From NCBI RefSeq assembly GCF_006968745.1, contig NZ_CP030118.1, positions 2,430,654 through 2,494,653 of the forward strand: a stretch of DNA of 64,000 nt, given 5' to 3'. Below the pieces are notes generated by a model. That model was not told the origin of the DNA, searched no databases, and was given only the letters and a program-made list of their open reading frames with translations. Position numbers and translations under genes: made by a program. This document shows positions 1 through 9,640 of this stretch, one piece after another (the first letter of the stretch is position 1; each line of letters starts with the position of its first letter). The stretch comes from Brasilonema sennae CENA114. GTDB lineage: Bacteria > Cyanobacteriota > Cyanobacteriia > Cyanobacteriales > Nostocaceae.

Positions 1-1151
1 GTGATGTCAATACTTTGGTGCTTGATAAAACAGGTACAATCACTCTTGGTAATCGTTTGGCAGAAGGGTTTATCCCCATCAACAGGTATTCCATAGAGCA
101 AGTTGCCAATGTTGCTTTAGCAGCAAGTATTTTTGACAATACACCAGAAGGGAAATCAATTGTTCGACTGGCAGAAAAATTAGGGGCTACCATTGATTTT
201 GACCGTAACAGGGCTGAAGCTATAGAGTTTTCAGCAAAAACTCGTATGAGTGGCACAAACTTACCCAATGGTAGCCAAGTGCGTAAGGGTGCAGTGTCGG
301 CAATTAAGGGATTTGTCCGTTCTCGCAATCAACAAGATACGCCGACGCCGGTACTCGATGCAGCATATGAAAAAATTTCAAAACTGGGAGGAACACCCTT
401 AGCAGTAGCCCTTGATAGTGAAATTTACGGCGTTATTTATCTTAAGGATATTATCAAACCAGGTATCCGTGAACGTTTTGAGCAGTTGCGGCGAATGGGA
501 GTGCGTACCGTCATGCTGACTGGAGACAACCGCATAACTGCGTCTGTGATTGCGGGGGAAGCTGGAGTTGATGACTTTATTGCCGAAGCCACCCCAGAAG
601 ATAAAATCTCTGTGATTAAGCGCGAACAAGCGGCGGGCAAACTGGTGGCGATGACGGGTGACGGTACTAACGATGCACCCGCACTAGCGCAAGCAAATGT
701 CGGAGTAGCAATGAATACTGGTACCCAGGCAGCAAAAGAAGCAGCCAATATGGTGGATTTGGACTCTGATCCCACAAAGCTGATTGATATTGTTGCTATT
801 GGAAAACAACTGCTGATTACTCGCGGTGCTTTGACGACGTTTTCTATTGCCAATGATATTGCCAAGTATTTTGCAATTATCCCAGTGTTGTTTACCTCAG
901 CTAATTTGGGAAGTTTAAATATCATGAAGTTAACGAGTACCAATTCTGCTGTACTGTCGGCTTTGATTTACAATGCTTTGATTATTCCAGCTTTGATTCC
1001 TTTGGCACTAACAGGTGTAAAATTTCAACCTTTGACGGCTAATCAGCTTTTGCAACGAAATATTTTTATGTATGGTTTGGGAGGTGTGATTGCGCCGTTT
1101 ATCGCAATTAAGTTGATTGATTTGTTGATTACTCTGGCGGGATTGGCTTAG
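1..1151 (+). CDS. kdpB: Potassium-transporting ATPase B subunit, 3' part
   Basis: This is the catalytic P-type ATPase subunit of the KdpFABC high-affinity K+ pump in the plasma membrane. The reading frame is already open at the window edge, so the 5' part is missing. The first visible residues lead into the phosphorylation motif DKTGTIT, whose Asp forms the aspartyl-phosphate. Further in are the P-domain signatures MLTGDN and [12 protein letters not shown], followed by hydrophobic helices near the end ([21 protein letters not shown]). About 380 codons are present of roughly 690-700 expected. The following genes are KdpF/G-like, KdpC and KdpD, so kdpA should lie just upstream. Seen: motifs and gene order. 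Known: family function. Confidence 0.97.
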   Translation, partial: DVNTLVLDKTGTITLGNRLAEGFIPINRYSIEQVANVALAASIFDNTPEGKSIVRLAEKLGATIDFDRNRAEAIEFSAKTRMSGTNLPNGSQVRKGAVSAIKGFVRSRNQQDTPTPVLDAAYEKISKLGGTPLAVALDSEIYGVIYLKDIIKPGIRERFEQLRRMGVRTVMLTGDNRITASVIAGEAGVDDFIAEATPEDKISVIKREQAAGKLVAMTGDGTNDAPALAQANVGVAMNTGTQAAKEAANMVDLDSDPTKLIDIVAIGKQLLITRGALTTFSIANDIAKYFAIIPVLFTSANLGSLNIMKLTSTNSAVLSALIYNALIIPALIPLALTGVKFQPLTANQLLQRNIFMYGLGGVIAPFIAIKLIDLLITLAGLA

Positions 1152-1253
1152 AAAATAAGTTGCACCAAGCGCAGACAAATCAGAGGAAAATACTCAAACC
1201 AAATCATCTATCCAGTAAGTTTTTCTTAAGGAAAGTGGCTGAGGCGATTTCTT

Positions 1254-1502
1254 TTGTCTGGTTGCGATACGCGTAGCGTCAAGCCTTTGGCTTATCGCTC
1301 TTTAGGAGCATCGCGCTCTCAAAAGTTGCCTCTCGCTATTTTTGTCGCGCTGTGCCTCAATTTGCTGATTGCCCCTATAGTGTATGCTGCTGACAGCACT
1401 TTGGAACGCTTTTCTGGTTGGGCAATTGGTGTTTTGGGATTAGTAACACTAGCAATTATCATTTATTTGTCTATTGTCGTTTTTCAGCCAGAACGCTTTT
1501 AA
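1254..1502 (+). CDS. kdpF: KdpF/KdpG-like small Kdp subunit, 5' end altered by a repeat
   Basis: This is a small membrane protein between kdpB and kdpC, where cyanobacteria carry a KdpF-like gene (called kdpG in some Anabaena work, from memory). A hydrophobic segment with an AAD signal-like cleavage region precedes a second helix ending in FQPERF, like the KdpF C-terminus. The first ~22 residues are encoded by a palindromic repeat. A GTG at 1235 just after AAGGA opens a different frame that reads naturally up to the repeat, then hits TAG inside it. Removing 49 nt (about 1267-1315) joins the two frames. The present start, TTG 1254, is therefore doubtful; the intact part is roughly 1316-1502. 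Confidence 0.7.
   Translation: MSGCDTRSVKPLAYRSLGASRSQKLPLAIFVALCLNLLIAPIVYAADSTLERFSGWAIGVLGLVTLAIIIYLSIVVFQPERF
1267..1315. repeat. Palindromic dispersed repeat inserted in kdpF
   Basis: This GC-rich element contains AGCGTCAAGCC and GGCTTATCGC. Close relatives are seen at 45188-45226 and 59421-59476, and a weaker one near 63055. Excision of 49 nt restores a continuous GTG-started kdpF frame, so this looks like an insertion; its exact ends are inferred. Confidence 0.6.
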
Positions 1503-1510
1503 TTAGGTAA

Positions 1511-1650
1511 TATAGGATTCTTCTTTGATTTTTGCGAAACTAGGTACACTTTTATCAGTTACCAGTTACCAGTTACCAGTTACCAGTGATCAATTGTTCC
1601 CTGTTCCCTAGCTCAACTAGTAAATTCATAAACAAAACCGGATTCCTAGA
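1511..1650 (-). repeat. MITE copy A (TATAGGA family) with heptamer array
   Basis: This is the reverse-complement copy of the same element seen at 11042, 21796 and 38903. It starts TATAGGATTC, contains CTAGGTACACTTTT and ends CCGGATTCCTAGA. A tandem CCAGTTA heptamer array of about four units (1557-1588) sits inside it. It lies in the kdpF-kdpC spacer. Confidence 0.65.
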
Positions 1651-1699
1651 CAATTTTGTTACTCATAACAGTAAATTTTCGAGGGCGTTGTAGTTTGAT

Positions 1700-2305
1700 A
1701 TGTCTATTTATAAAGAAATTAGTAAAGCGATTCGCATCACCTTCATCTTATGGTTATTAACGGCTATTATCTATCCTTTATTTATACTTTTCGTCGCTCA
1801 AGTTCCCTTTCTTAAAGACAAAGCTGAAGGGAGCATAGTGTTAAATATCAAGGGAGAAATCATTGGTTCAGCTTTGATTGGTCAACAATTCAGATCTGAC
1901 CAGTATTTCCACAGTCGCCCTAGTACAATTAGATATAGCCAAGGAAAGCAAGGCAATCCTACTGGCGTCTCTGGAGCTAGCAATCTCGCACCTAGCAGTC
2001 CAAAATTGCTACAGCGAATTGTAGAAGAAGCAAATCTACTGAAAGATGAAGAAATTCAACCTACTGCTGATTTAATTTACACATCTGGTTCAGGTTTAGA
2101 TCCGCATATCTCTATCAAAGCAGTACGGCAGCAGTTGGATAGAGTGGCTCGTGCCCGTAAACTCAGACCAGATGAGATACTTCCTTTTATAAATAAGTAT
2201 ACAGAGGGAAGATTTTTAGGTATTTTTGGTGAGCCAGGAGTTAATGTTCTAAAATTAAATTATGCTTTGGATTTAGATGAGTTTAACCGTCAACAAAATA
2301 GATAA
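1700..2305 (+). CDS. kdpC: Potassium-transporting ATPase C subunit
   Basis: KdpC is a single-pass membrane subunit needed for assembly and high ATP affinity of the Kdp pump. The 201-residue protein has one N-terminal membrane helix (about residues 12-35). Family motifs follow: GSALIGQQF, FHSRPS, GASNLAPSSP and SGSGLDPHIS, the last being a hallmark of KdpC. Its length is normal for cyanobacterial KdpC. It follows kdpF after a ~200-nt spacer holding a MITE, and kdpD follows 74 nt later, so kdpBFCD probably form one transcription unit. Confidence 0.96.
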   Translation: MSIYKEISKAIRITFILWLLTAIIYPLFILFVAQVPFLKDKAEGSIVLNIKGEIIGSALIGQQFRSDQYFHSRPSTIRYSQGKQGNPTGVSGASNLAPSSPKLLQRIVEEANLLKDEEIQPTADLIYTSGSGLDPHISIKAVRQQLDRVARARKLRPDEILPFINKYTEGRFLGIFGEPGVNVLKLNYALDLDEFNRQQNR

Positions 2306-2379
2306 GTAGTTATTAGTCATTGTTTCTTGACTTGTGATTTTCACTTTTTAAATACTCTCAGGATTTATCACACCACCAG

Positions 2380-3546
2380 ATGTTTGATAATACTCAAACA
2401 GCACAAGCCGGGGCTATGCCTGCAACCTTTCCTGCTAGCATAAGTCCAGCAAGACGAGGTAAGCATAAAATTTACATAGGTATGGCACCCGGAGTAGGCA
2501 AAACCTACCGGATGCTAGAAGAAGCTCATGCACTCAAAGACGAAGGAATTGATGTTGTTATTGGGCTTTTAGAAACCCACGGACGCAAAGAAACAGCCCA
2601 AAAGGCAAATGGGTTAGAGATGATACCCCGTAAGGAAATTCCTCGCGGTGGGTTAACTCTAACAGAAATGGATACGAATGCGATCATTGCTCGCTCACCT
2701 CAACTGGCATTGATTGATGAATTAGCACATACAAATGTCCCAGATTCCCTACGAGAAAAACGCTACCAAGACGTAGAAATCATTTTGGCAGGAGGTATTG
2801 ATGTCTACTCCACAATGAATATTCAGCATTTGGAGAGTCTCAATGATTTGGTAGCACGGATTACTGGTGTGGTTGTGCGAGAACGGGTTCCTGACCGTAT
2901 TTTAGAAGAAGCGGATGAGGTGGTAGTAATAGATGTTACACCAGAAACACTGCAAGAACGCTTGTTAGAAGGCAAGATTTACGCGCCGCAAAAAATTCAA
3001 CAATCACTGGATAACTTTTTCCAACGCCGTAACCTGATTGCCTTACGAGAGTTAGCACTGCGGGAAGTCGCAGATAACGTTGAGGAAGATGCCGTTGCTT
3101 CTACTCCACAAGGTCAATTCTGTAACATTCATGAACGAGTTTTGGTGTGCGTGTCCACTTATCCCAACTCAATCCAACTGTTACGTCGAGGAGCAAGAAT
3201 TGCGAGTTACATGAGTGCTCCTCTATTTACCATATATATTTCTCATCCAGAGCGCTTCCTGACTAAGGAGGAAAGTTTGTACATCGAAACTTGTGAAAAA
3301 CTTTGCAAAGAATTTGATGGTACATTCATTCGTACCACTGGCACTGATGTAGCCAAGGCGATCGCACAAATTGCTGAACAATACCGGATCACTCAAATTG
3401 TGATTGGGGCAAGTCAGCGATCGCGCTGGCAAATTCTCTTTAAAGGCGCTTTAACCCATAAATTGCTACGATTACTGAAAAATGTTGATTTACATATTAT
3501 TTCCGCCGAAAAAAGTAATACTCCTACTCGTTCGGCAATTGATTGA
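2380..3546 (+). CDS. kdpD: Short KdpD: N-terminal sensor domain plus USP domain only
   Basis: KdpD normally senses K+ limitation and turgor as a membrane histidine kinase. This 388-residue protein has only the cytoplasmic N-terminal part. It includes a Walker A-like GMAPGVGKTY (about residues 30-40), a Walker B-like LALIDELAHTN (about 107-117), and a universal-stress-protein domain from about residue 250. The four-helix membrane region, HisKA and ATPase domains are absent. Such truncated KdpD proteins are known in Anabaena Kdp operons, so this is probably native rather than damage. It cannot phosphorylate a KdpE by itself; an ATP- or ligand-binding regulatory role is inferred. Confidence 0.93.
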   Translation: MFDNTQTAQAGAMPATFPASISPARRGKHKIYIGMAPGVGKTYRMLEEAHALKDEGIDVVIGLLETHGRKETAQKANGLEMIPRKEIPRGGLTLTEMDTNAIIARSPQLALIDELAHTNVPDSLREKRYQDVEIILAGGIDVYSTMNIQHLESLNDLVARITGVVVRERVPDRILEEADEVVVIDVTPETLQERLLEGKIYAPQKIQQSLDNFFQRRNLIALRELALREVADNVEEDAVASTPQGQFCNIHERVLVCVSTYPNSIQLLRRGARIASYMSAPLFTIYISHPERFLTKEESLYIETCEKLCKEFDGTFIRTTGTDVAKAIAQIAEQYRITQIVIGASQRSRWQILFKGALTHKLLRLLKNVDLHIISAEKSNTPTRSAID

Positions 3547-3627
3547 TTTAAAATGGTAACCGCTAATTATCTGCGTATCCTCCGGGAAGCTGCCCAGAGG
3601 GAGTCAACATCAGCGGTTTAAAATCAA

Positions 3628-4785
3628 ATGACTCTTGTAATTGGTTTAATAAGTGGCACGTCTGTAGATGGTATAGACGCTGCCTTGGTAGATATTTCTG
3701 GTACAGACTTGGATATCAAAATTGAGTTGGTGGCTCGTGCAACATATCCTTATCCAGCAGATTTGAGAGAACGGATTTTAGCGGTTTGTGCAGGGGCAGC
3801 TATTTCGATGGCTCAATTGGCAGAATTAGATGATGCGATCGCCTGTACTTTTGCCCAAGCTGCACAAAATATTCAAATTGGTCACGAGAATCCCACTTTA
3901 ATTGGTTCTCATGGTCAAACAGTATATCATAAACCACCATCACAACCTATCACACCAATCGGGTATAGCTTGCAACTTGGGCGTGGTGAATCAATTGCCA
4001 ATCAAACAGGTATAACAACAGTCTCTAACTTTCGTGTAGCAGATATTGCTGCTGGTGGTCATGGTGCGCCCCTTGTACCACGTATCGATGCGGCTTTGCT
4101 CAGTCATCCTCAAGAAGCACGTTGTATTCAAAATATTGGGGGCATTGGTAACGTTGCTTATATTCCAGTTCGTCGTGACAACTGGCTAGAAAAAATTCGC
4201 GCCTGGGACACAGGACCAGGAAATAGTCTTTTGGATTTGGCGGTAGAGCATTTAACGGATGGTGCGAAAACTTATGATGAAAATGGCTCTTGGGCAGCGA
4301 GTGGTACTCCCTGTTCTCCCTTAGTAGAGCACTGGCTAAGCCAAGATTACTTTTATCTACCACCACCCAAATCCACAGGTCGAGAATTATTTGGTGTTGA
4401 TTACCTGCATCAATGTTTACAAGACGCCCAAGCCTACCAACTCAGTCCAGCCGACTTGCTGGCGACGCTTACGGAACTCACTGTAGCTTCAATTGTTCAC
4501 AGTTACCGGACTTTTTTACCACAAATGCCACAGCGGTTGCTATTGTGTGGCGGAGGTAGTCGCAATCTCTATCTCAAGCGTCGGTTACAGGTACTATTGG
4601 AACCTGTGCCAGTTGTTACCACAGATGAAGTTGGCTTGAGTGCTGATTTCAAAGAAGCAATAGCCTTTGCAGTTTTGGCATACTGGCGCTTTATGGGTAC
4701 TCCTGGCAACTTACCAACCGCAACCGGAGCGCGTCAAGAAGTGCTGCTGGGTCAAATTCACTCACCGTTGGTTGTCAGCGCCTAA
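3628..4785 (+). CDS. anmK: Anhydro-N-acetylmuramic acid kinase
   Basis: AnmK converts 1,6-anhydro-MurNAc with ATP and water to MurNAc-6-phosphate in cytoplasmic peptidoglycan recycling. The 385-residue protein starts with the family signature [17 protein letters not shown]. It also carries [48 protein letters not shown] and a C-terminal LLCGGGSRN, all typical of AnmK in the ASKHA (sugar kinase/actin) fold. The length is normal. It starts 81 nt after kdpD but is functionally unrelated and is probably a separate unit. Confidence 0.96.
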   Translation: MTLVIGLISGTSVDGIDAALVDISGTDLDIKIELVARATYPYPADLRERILAVCAGAAISMAQLAELDDAIACTFAQAAQNIQIGHENPTLIGSHGQTVYHKPPSQPITPIGYSLQLGRGESIANQTGITTVSNFRVADIAAGGHGAPLVPRIDAALLSHPQEARCIQNIGGIGNVAYIPVRRDNWLEKIRAWDTGPGNSLLDLAVEHLTDGAKTYDENGSWAASGTPCSPLVEHWLSQDYFYLPPPKSTGRELFGVDYLHQCLQDAQAYQLSPADLLATLTELTVASIVHSYRTFLPQMPQRLLLCGGGSRNLYLKRRLQVLLEPVPVVTTDEVGLSADFKEAIAFAVLAYWRFMGTPGNLPTATGARQEVLLGQIHSPLVVSA

Positions 4786-4843
4786 GGGGCGGGATGACAC
4801 GCCAGCAACGAATGAAAAAACACTTTTTTCCCTTCTTCCCTGT

Positions 4844-4896
4844 TATCAGTTATCAGTTATCAGTTATTTGATAACTGATAACTGTTCCGTGTTCCC
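4844..4896. repeat. Heptameric tandem repeat and small hairpin
   Basis: About three direct TTATCAG heptamers are followed by their inverted counterpart (TGATAACTGATAACTG), giving a foldback. Such short tandemly repeated repetitive sequences are common in heterocystous cyanobacterial spacers. It lies between anmK and ffh. Confidence 0.6.
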
Positions 4897-4992
4897 TTGT
4901 GACTATATTCCAATACAGTCGAACTGAAAAAACACTAAGCTGTATATATGGCAAAAAACTCTGCTGACTAACTACCTGTAACTTAACTGATT

Positions 4993-6444
4993 ATGTTTGA
5001 AGCATTAGCTGACCGTTTAGAAGGTGCCTGGAAGAAACTCCGGGGTCAGGACAAAATCTCCCAATCGAATATTCAAGACGCTTTGCGCGAAGTGCGTCGT
5101 GCGCTGTTAGAAGCGGATGTTAATCTTCAGGTAGTTAAAGATTTTGTCACCGAAGTTGAAACCAAGGCGCTGGGAGCGGAAGTTATTACTGGCGTCCGAC
5201 CTGACCAACAGTTCATCAAGATTGTCCACGATGAACTAGTGCAGGTAATGGGGCAAGAGAATGTTCCTTTAGCACAAGCTGATCACTCTCCCACAGTTGT
5301 TCTGATGGCAGGGTTGCAGGGTACTGGTAAAACGACTGCTACTGCCAAGTTAGCCTTGCATCTACGTAAGTTAGAACGCAGCTGCTTAATGGTCGCGACG
5401 GACGTGTATCGTCCAGCGGCTATTGACCAATTGATCACACTAGGTAAGCAAATTGACGTGCCAGTGTTTGAACTAGGATCTGATGCTGATCCAGTTGAGA
5501 TTGCACGGCAGGGCGTGGAACGCGCCAAAGCAGAAGGGGTTGACACAGTCATTATTGATACTGCTGGTCGCTTACAAATTGATCAAGACATGATGGCGGA
5601 ATTAGCCCGCATCAAAGAAACTGTCCAACCCGATGAAACTCTTTTGGTGGTAGACTCCATGACGGGTCAAGAAGCCGCCAATCTTACCCGTACTTTCCAC
5701 GAAAAAATTGGGATTACTGGTGCAATTCTTACCAAGTTGGATGGTGATAGCCGGGGTGGGGCAGCACTTTCTGTGCGGCATATTTCAGGAGCACCCATTA
5801 AGTTTGTCGGTGTGGGTGAAAAGGTTGAAGCTTTACAACCGTTTTATCCTGACCGTATGGCATCGCGCATTTTGGGCATGGGCGATGTTCTGACCTTGGT
5901 AGAAAAGGCTCAGGAAGAAATTGACCTTGCTGATGCTGAGAAAATGCAGGAGAAAATCCTGTCAGCGAACTTCGACTTTACCGATTTTCTCAAGCAAATG
6001 CGCCTACTCAAGAACATGGGTTCACTGGGTGGTATAATTAAGCTCATCCCTGGGATGAACAAGCTAACAGATGACCAACTTAAGCATGGAGAAACCCAGC
6101 TTAAGCGCTGTGAAGCGATGATTAATTCCATGACGCGTCAAGAGCGCCAGAACCCCGATTTGTTGGCAAGTTCTCCTAGTAGACGGCGACGCATTGCGAG
6201 TGGAGCAGGTTATAAAGAGACAGATGTTAGTAAACTGGTCAGTGACTTCCAAAGAATGCGCAATATGATGCAGCAAATGGGTCAAGGGCAGTTCGCTGGT
6301 ATGCCAGGAATGTTTGGTGGAATGGGTGGTCCGGCTGCTGGTAACAGCCCAGCTGCCCCTGGTTGGCGGGGTTACAATAGCGGCGCTGGCTCGAAAAAGA
6401 AGCAGAAGAAAGACAAAAAGAAGAAAGGCTTCGGTACGCTTTAG
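4993..6444 (+). CDS. ffh: Signal recognition particle protein Ffh (SRP54)
   Basis: Ffh is the GTPase that binds 4.5S/6S RNA and signal sequences and docks with FtsY for co-translational membrane targeting. The 483-residue protein has the N-terminal helical bundle and then the G domain. G-domain motifs are GLQGTGKTTATAKLA (G1, about residue 105), DTAGRLQ (G3) and TKLDGDSRGGAALS (G4). The methionine-rich M domain follows from about residue 325, and the tail is Gly/Met-rich and strongly lysine-rich. Start and length are standard. rpsP follows about 240 nt downstream, a common bacterial neighbourhood. Confidence 0.98.
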   Translation: MFEALADRLEGAWKKLRGQDKISQSNIQDALREVRRALLEADVNLQVVKDFVTEVETKALGAEVITGVRPDQQFIKIVHDELVQVMGQENVPLAQADHSPTVVLMAGLQGTGKTTATAKLALHLRKLERSCLMVATDVYRPAAIDQLITLGKQIDVPVFELGSDADPVEIARQGVERAKAEGVDTVIIDTAGRLQIDQDMMAELARIKETVQPDETLLVVDSMTGQEAANLTRTFHEKIGITGAILTKLDGDSRGGAALSVRHISGAPIKFVGVGEKVEALQPFYPDRMASRILGMGDVLTLVEKAQEEIDLADAEKMQEKILSANFDFTDFLKQMRLLKNMGSLGGIIKLIPGMNKLTDDQLKHGETQLKRCEAMINSMTRQERQNPDLLASSPSRRRRIASGAGYKETDVSKLVSDFQRMRNMMQQMGQGQFAGMPGMFGGMGGPAAGNSPAAPGWRGYNSGAGSKKKQKKDKKKKGFGTL

Positions 6445-6683
6445 CCACTCATGGGTGGTTAGTCGCAATTCACAAATAACAAACAGCGACTAACACCTAA
6501 CACTTGGCAAGTGCTAAAATGGGCATTTTAGCACCAGAAGTTAAACTGCCTACCCAATGGGACAGCTTTCAACAGCAATAACATTCCCTTTGGAACTGTG
6601 TTCCGGAAACTTCACGCTCATCTAAGTTCCCAATAAACTAACTGCAAACAGATTCCTAGAAACAGGAGAACGATTTCTTAACC

Positions 6684-6944
6684 ATGATTAAACTGCGCCT
6701 GAAGCGATACGGTAAAAAACGAGAACCAAGTTACCGCATCATCGCAATCAACAACCTCGCTCGCCGCGATGGTCGTCCGTTGGAAGAACTGGGTTTTTAT
6801 AACCCCAGAACTGATGAAGTACGACTGGATGTTCCCGGCATCGTCAAGCGACTACAACAAGGCGCTCAACCGACTGATACCGTACGTCACATCCTGCAAA
6901 AAGCCAATGTCTTTGAACAGGTCAGTGCAAAAGCCTCAACTTAA
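6684..6944 (+). CDS. rpsP: 30S ribosomal protein S16
   Basis: The 86-residue protein begins [19 protein letters not shown], the conserved S16 start, with the ELGFYNP motif further on. S16 is an early-binding small-subunit protein. The AGGAG at 6664-6668 serves as a plausible ribosome site. The KH-domain gene overlaps its last 38 nt in another frame, suggesting translational coupling. Confidence 0.98.
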   Translation: MIKLRLKRYGKKREPSYRIIAINNLARRDGRPLEELGFYNPRTDEVRLDVPGIVKRLQQGAQPTDTVRHILQKANVFEQVSAKAST

Positions 6945-7341
6945 AATCGGAACAAAATCCCCCACAACCAGTCCAGACTACGTTGGACTGGTACGGTTTC
7001 TAATGCAACCGTTTTTAGATTCTCCTGAGTCTTTGAGCGTCGATTGTGAAATGTCTAATACCCGCAACCATGCTTGGATTCGCATTGCCTTTGAAAGCTC
7101 AGATAAGGGAAAAGTATTTGGTCGAGGTGGACGTAATATTCAAGCAATTCGCACTGTGATTACTGCAGCAGCTCAAACAGCTGGACACTCAGTATACCTG
7201 GATATCTATGGCAGCAGTGCTGGTAATCGGGATGGCTCATCTTTTGAAGAAGAAAAGGAAGAACGATTACCGCCACCAAAACCCAGAGAAAAACGTGGAG
7301 ACGGACAAGATAAACCTATTGCCAGAATACGCTCCCACTAG
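6907..7341 (+). CDS. KH-domain RNA-binding protein (KhpA-like)
   Basis: This is a small single-KH protein, typically encoded right after rpsP and thought to act in RNA or ribosome metabolism. The core [16 protein letters not shown] contains the GxxG loop (GRGG) that contacts RNA. The tail is Glu/Lys/Arg/Pro-rich and probably disordered. The ATG at 6907 overlaps rpsP by 38 nt; GTG 6925 is the alternative start. The longer open frame upstream is only the rpsP shadow. The protein has about 144 residues. Overlap with rpsP implies coupled translation (inferred). Confidence 0.88.
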   Translation: MSLNRSVQKPQLKIGTKSPTTSPDYVGLVRFLMQPFLDSPESLSVDCEMSNTRNHAWIRIAFESSDKGKVFGRGGRNIQAIRTVITAAAQTAGHSVYLDIYGSSAGNRDGSSFEEEKEERLPPPKPREKRGDGQDKPIARIRSH

Positions 7342-7731
7342 GTTTAACACCAAGTCCGTAACAAAAACATGATAAGTAAATTCTAGCACTGAGTATTTAT
7401 GGAACTGCAGCTTTTATCGACTTAGGAAATTCAAGTCACAGTTTGTACCGAAGTGCGTTCGTAGTGGAAAAGCTAGCATGAAAAAAAAGCCCGGTTAGCA
7501 ATAGCTTAGTTTGGCGCAGTTGCAAACAAAGTAGATTCGGTCTATCCCAAAGCCGTCAAGGGTTTTGTGTAAGCGCCGAGTATGATTCCTACATCTTACG
7601 CTTACTCGGTTGAGTGTAACACTCGTAAACTAAGTAAAGCGCTCACACAGAAGTCAGAACAGAAAAAACAGCGGTTGACTATGTTTTTAGATGATACTTA
7701 GAGAATCTCTGTAAGGAGGTGAAACCAGGGA
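7342..7731. other. 390-nt spacer / leader of rpsU
   Basis: No coding sequence is supported here. The spacer holds short possible stems, for example CCGAGTA (near 7577) with TACTCGG (near 7605). It ends in a perfect Shine-Dalgarno, AAGGAGGTGA at 7713-7722. A long leader before rpsU could carry regulation, but no known riboswitch was recognised. Confidence 0.5.
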
Positions 7732-7908
7732 GTGGCTGAAGTCCGTTTGGGTGAAGATGAGTCGATTGACTCAGCATTAAGGCGCTTTAAAAAGAAAATT
7801 CAAAAAGCCGGAATTTTATCCGAGGTCAAGCGCCGAGAAAGATACGAAAATCCCAGTATGCGCCGTAAGCGCAAAGCGGAAGCCGCACGCAAAGGTGGTC
7901 GCTTCTAA
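7732..7908 (+). CDS. rpsU: 30S ribosomal protein S21
   Basis: This 58-residue gene is easily missed because it is short and starts with GTG. The protein begins [19 protein letters not shown] and ends with the basic stretch [17 protein letters not shown], both typical of cyanobacterial S21. The start is fixed by AAGGAGGTGA nine nt upstream. S21 helps mRNA engagement on the small subunit. Confidence 0.97.
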   Translation: MAEVRLGEDESIDSALRRFKKKIQKAGILSEVKRRERYENPSMRRKRKAEAARKGGRF

Positions 7909-8146
7909 ATCAAAGTTCTATCTTTGATGATGGCGGTTAACTAATGCCAGCTAGCTATTTACCTTAAAGTCTGAAAGTTGTTGTAGAGCAAATATTCGGC
8001 AAAGTAGAGCAGCGATTTTATGCGCCTCTACTTTTCCTAATAAAATGTAATTTCAAGGCAAATGTTCTTAACATCAACAAAACAACAAAATTGTTTAGTT
8101 CAACTAAAGTCTGTGAAGTATTTTTCTAATTTTGAATGATGAATTT

Positions 8147-9103
8147 ATGATGGCAGGTGCCTTAACGATTGAACTGCCGAATCTTCCAAGTGCGATCGCA
8201 CTAGCAGGAGAAGGGGAAGAAAATCTCAAAACTTTGGCAGGACAAACAGGAGCCAATATAGTTCTGCGGGGACAAGAACTGCATATTTCTGGCACCGAAA
8301 AGCAAGTTGACTTGGCAAATCGATTAGTGCGATCGCTTGAAGACCTTTGGAGCAAAGGCAACAATATTTCTAGTACAGATATATTAACAGCTCGCCAAGC
8401 CTTGGACACTCATCGTGAAGGGGAACTGCTAGATTTACAGCGCGATATCATTGCTAAAACGCGTAAAAGTGAGGAAGTCCGTGCCAAAACCTTCCGACAA
8501 CGACAGTATATCGAAGCGCTACGCAAACGGGATTTAACTTTTTGTACAGGTCCAGCCGGTACAGGAAAGACTTTCCTTGCAGTCGTCGTTGCTGTACAAG
8601 CACTTCTGGCGAACCAATTTGAACGGCTCATTCTCACTCGTCCAGCTGTCGAAGCTGGCGAAAGACTTGGTTTTTTACCAGGAGACTTGCAGCAGAAAGT
8701 CAATCCCTATTTGCGTCCACTCTACGATGCGATCAATGAATTTATTGATCCAGAAAAAGTCCCGTCATTGATGGAAAGAGGCGTTATTGAAGTTGCTCCT
8801 TTAGCGTACATGCGGGGACGGACTCTTAACAACGCTTTTGTGATTGTTGATGAAGCTCAAAACACCACACCAGCTCAAATAAAAATGGTTTTGACTCGTT
8901 TGGGTTTCCGTTCCCGTATGGTGATTACAGGTGACATCACACAAACCGACTTACCAGCCAACCAACAATCTGGATTAACGGTAGCTATACAAATTCTAAA
9001 ACACGTTGAAGGCATAGCCTTTTGCGAATTTTCTCAAAAAGATGTTGTCCGCCATCCTCTTGTTCAGCGTATAGTCGCTGCATACGAACAACATGAAAAA
9101 TAG
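8147..9103 (+). CDS. phoH: PhoH family ATPase
   Basis: This is a cytoplasmic P-loop NTPase of the PhoH family, whose exact substrate is unclear (RNA-related roles are proposed). An N-terminal KH-like part (about residues 5-75) precedes the ATPase. It carries Walker A GPAGTGKTFLAV, the LTRPAVEAGERLGFLPGD motif and Walker B FVIVDEAQNTT, then ITGDITQTDLP. The open frame extends to TTG 8132, but tandem ATGs at 8147 and 8150 fit the family N-terminus better. The protein has 318 residues, normal for the family. The position after KH protein and rpsU fits an RNA-metabolism neighbourhood (inferred). Confidence 0.94.
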   Translation: MMAGALTIELPNLPSAIALAGEGEENLKTLAGQTGANIVLRGQELHISGTEKQVDLANRLVRSLEDLWSKGNNISSTDILTARQALDTHREGELLDLQRDIIAKTRKSEEVRAKTFRQRQYIEALRKRDLTFCTGPAGTGKTFLAVVVAVQALLANQFERLILTRPAVEAGERLGFLPGDLQQKVNPYLRPLYDAINEFIDPEKVPSLMERGVIEVAPLAYMRGRTLNNAFVIVDEAQNTTPAQIKMVLTRLGFRSRMVITGDITQTDLPANQQSGLTVAIQILKHVEGIAFCEFSQKDVVRHPLVQRIVAAYEQHEK

Positions 9104-9148
9104 TCCCGAGTCATGAAAAAATGACAAATGACAAATGACGAATCACAC

Positions 9149-9553
9149 ATGACTAAAACACTAAAAGAATTTTTGGAAGCTTGCGAAACTCTGGGAACAC
9201 TACGTCTGATTGTCACAAGCAGCGCCGCTGTTTTGGAAGCACGCGGTAGAGTGGAAAAGCTGTTTTATGCAGAACTCCCAAAAGGTAAGTACGCCAACAT
9301 GCACAACGAAGGTTTTGAATTTCACTTGAATATGGATAAAATTACGCAGGTGAAATTTGAAACCGGTGAAGCCAAGCGAGGTAACTTTACCACCTATGCC
9401 ATTCGGTTTTTGGATGACAAACAAGAGCCAGCTTTAAGTTTGTTTCTACAATGGGGTAAACCAGGAGAATACGAACGTGGACAAGTAGAGGCTTGGCAGA
9501 CTTTACGGGAGCAATATGGAGAACTCTGGGAACCTGCACCAGCAGTGATTTGA
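9149..9553 (+). CDS. ChuX/HutX-like conserved cyanobacterial protein
   Basis: This conserved 134-residue protein begins MTKTLKEFLEACETLGTLRL. The stretch FEFHLNMDKITQVKFETGE and the later FLDDKQEPALSLFLQWG are reminiscent of ChuX/HutX-type heme-utilisation folds, but I cannot confirm the family and no heme ligand is obvious. ATG 9149 was chosen; the in-frame upstream ATG at 9128 lies in a TGACAAA repeat. It follows phoH by 45 nt, so co-transcription is likely. A convergent terminator follows. Confidence 0.65.
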   Translation: MTKTLKEFLEACETLGTLRLIVTSSAAVLEARGRVEKLFYAELPKGKYANMHNEGFEFHLNMDKITQVKFETGEAKRGNFTTYAIRFLDDKQEPALSLFLQWGKPGEYERGQVEAWQTLREQYGELWEPAPAVI

Positions 9554-9582
9554 TGAGAGTTGACTAATCCCATGATCATGTA

Positions 9583-9620
9583 AAACCCCGCAAGGTTTCA
9601 ACCAAAAACTTGCGGAGTTT
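9583..9620. terminator. Bidirectional hairpin terminator
   Basis: The stem CCGCAAG (9588-9594) pairs with CTTGCGG (9609-9615). Flanking AAAC and GTTT extend it. It lies between convergent genes ending at 9553 (+) and 9641 (-), so it can serve both. Confidence 0.65.
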
Positions 9621-9640
9621 ACTATTTACCTGTCTTATGT

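Noticed and set aside
1557..1588. Heptamer array as possible CRISPR
   Set aside because: Direct CCAGTTA units without spacers; typical cyanobacterial STRR.
2380..3546. kdpD as a broken gene
   Set aside because: The short form ends with a complete USP domain and matches the native short KdpD known from Anabaena; no trace of a kinase part follows before anmK.
6769..6906. Longer 190-residue version of the KH protein
   Set aside because: The first 46 codons only shadow rpsP in another frame; ATG 6907 gives the family-like start.
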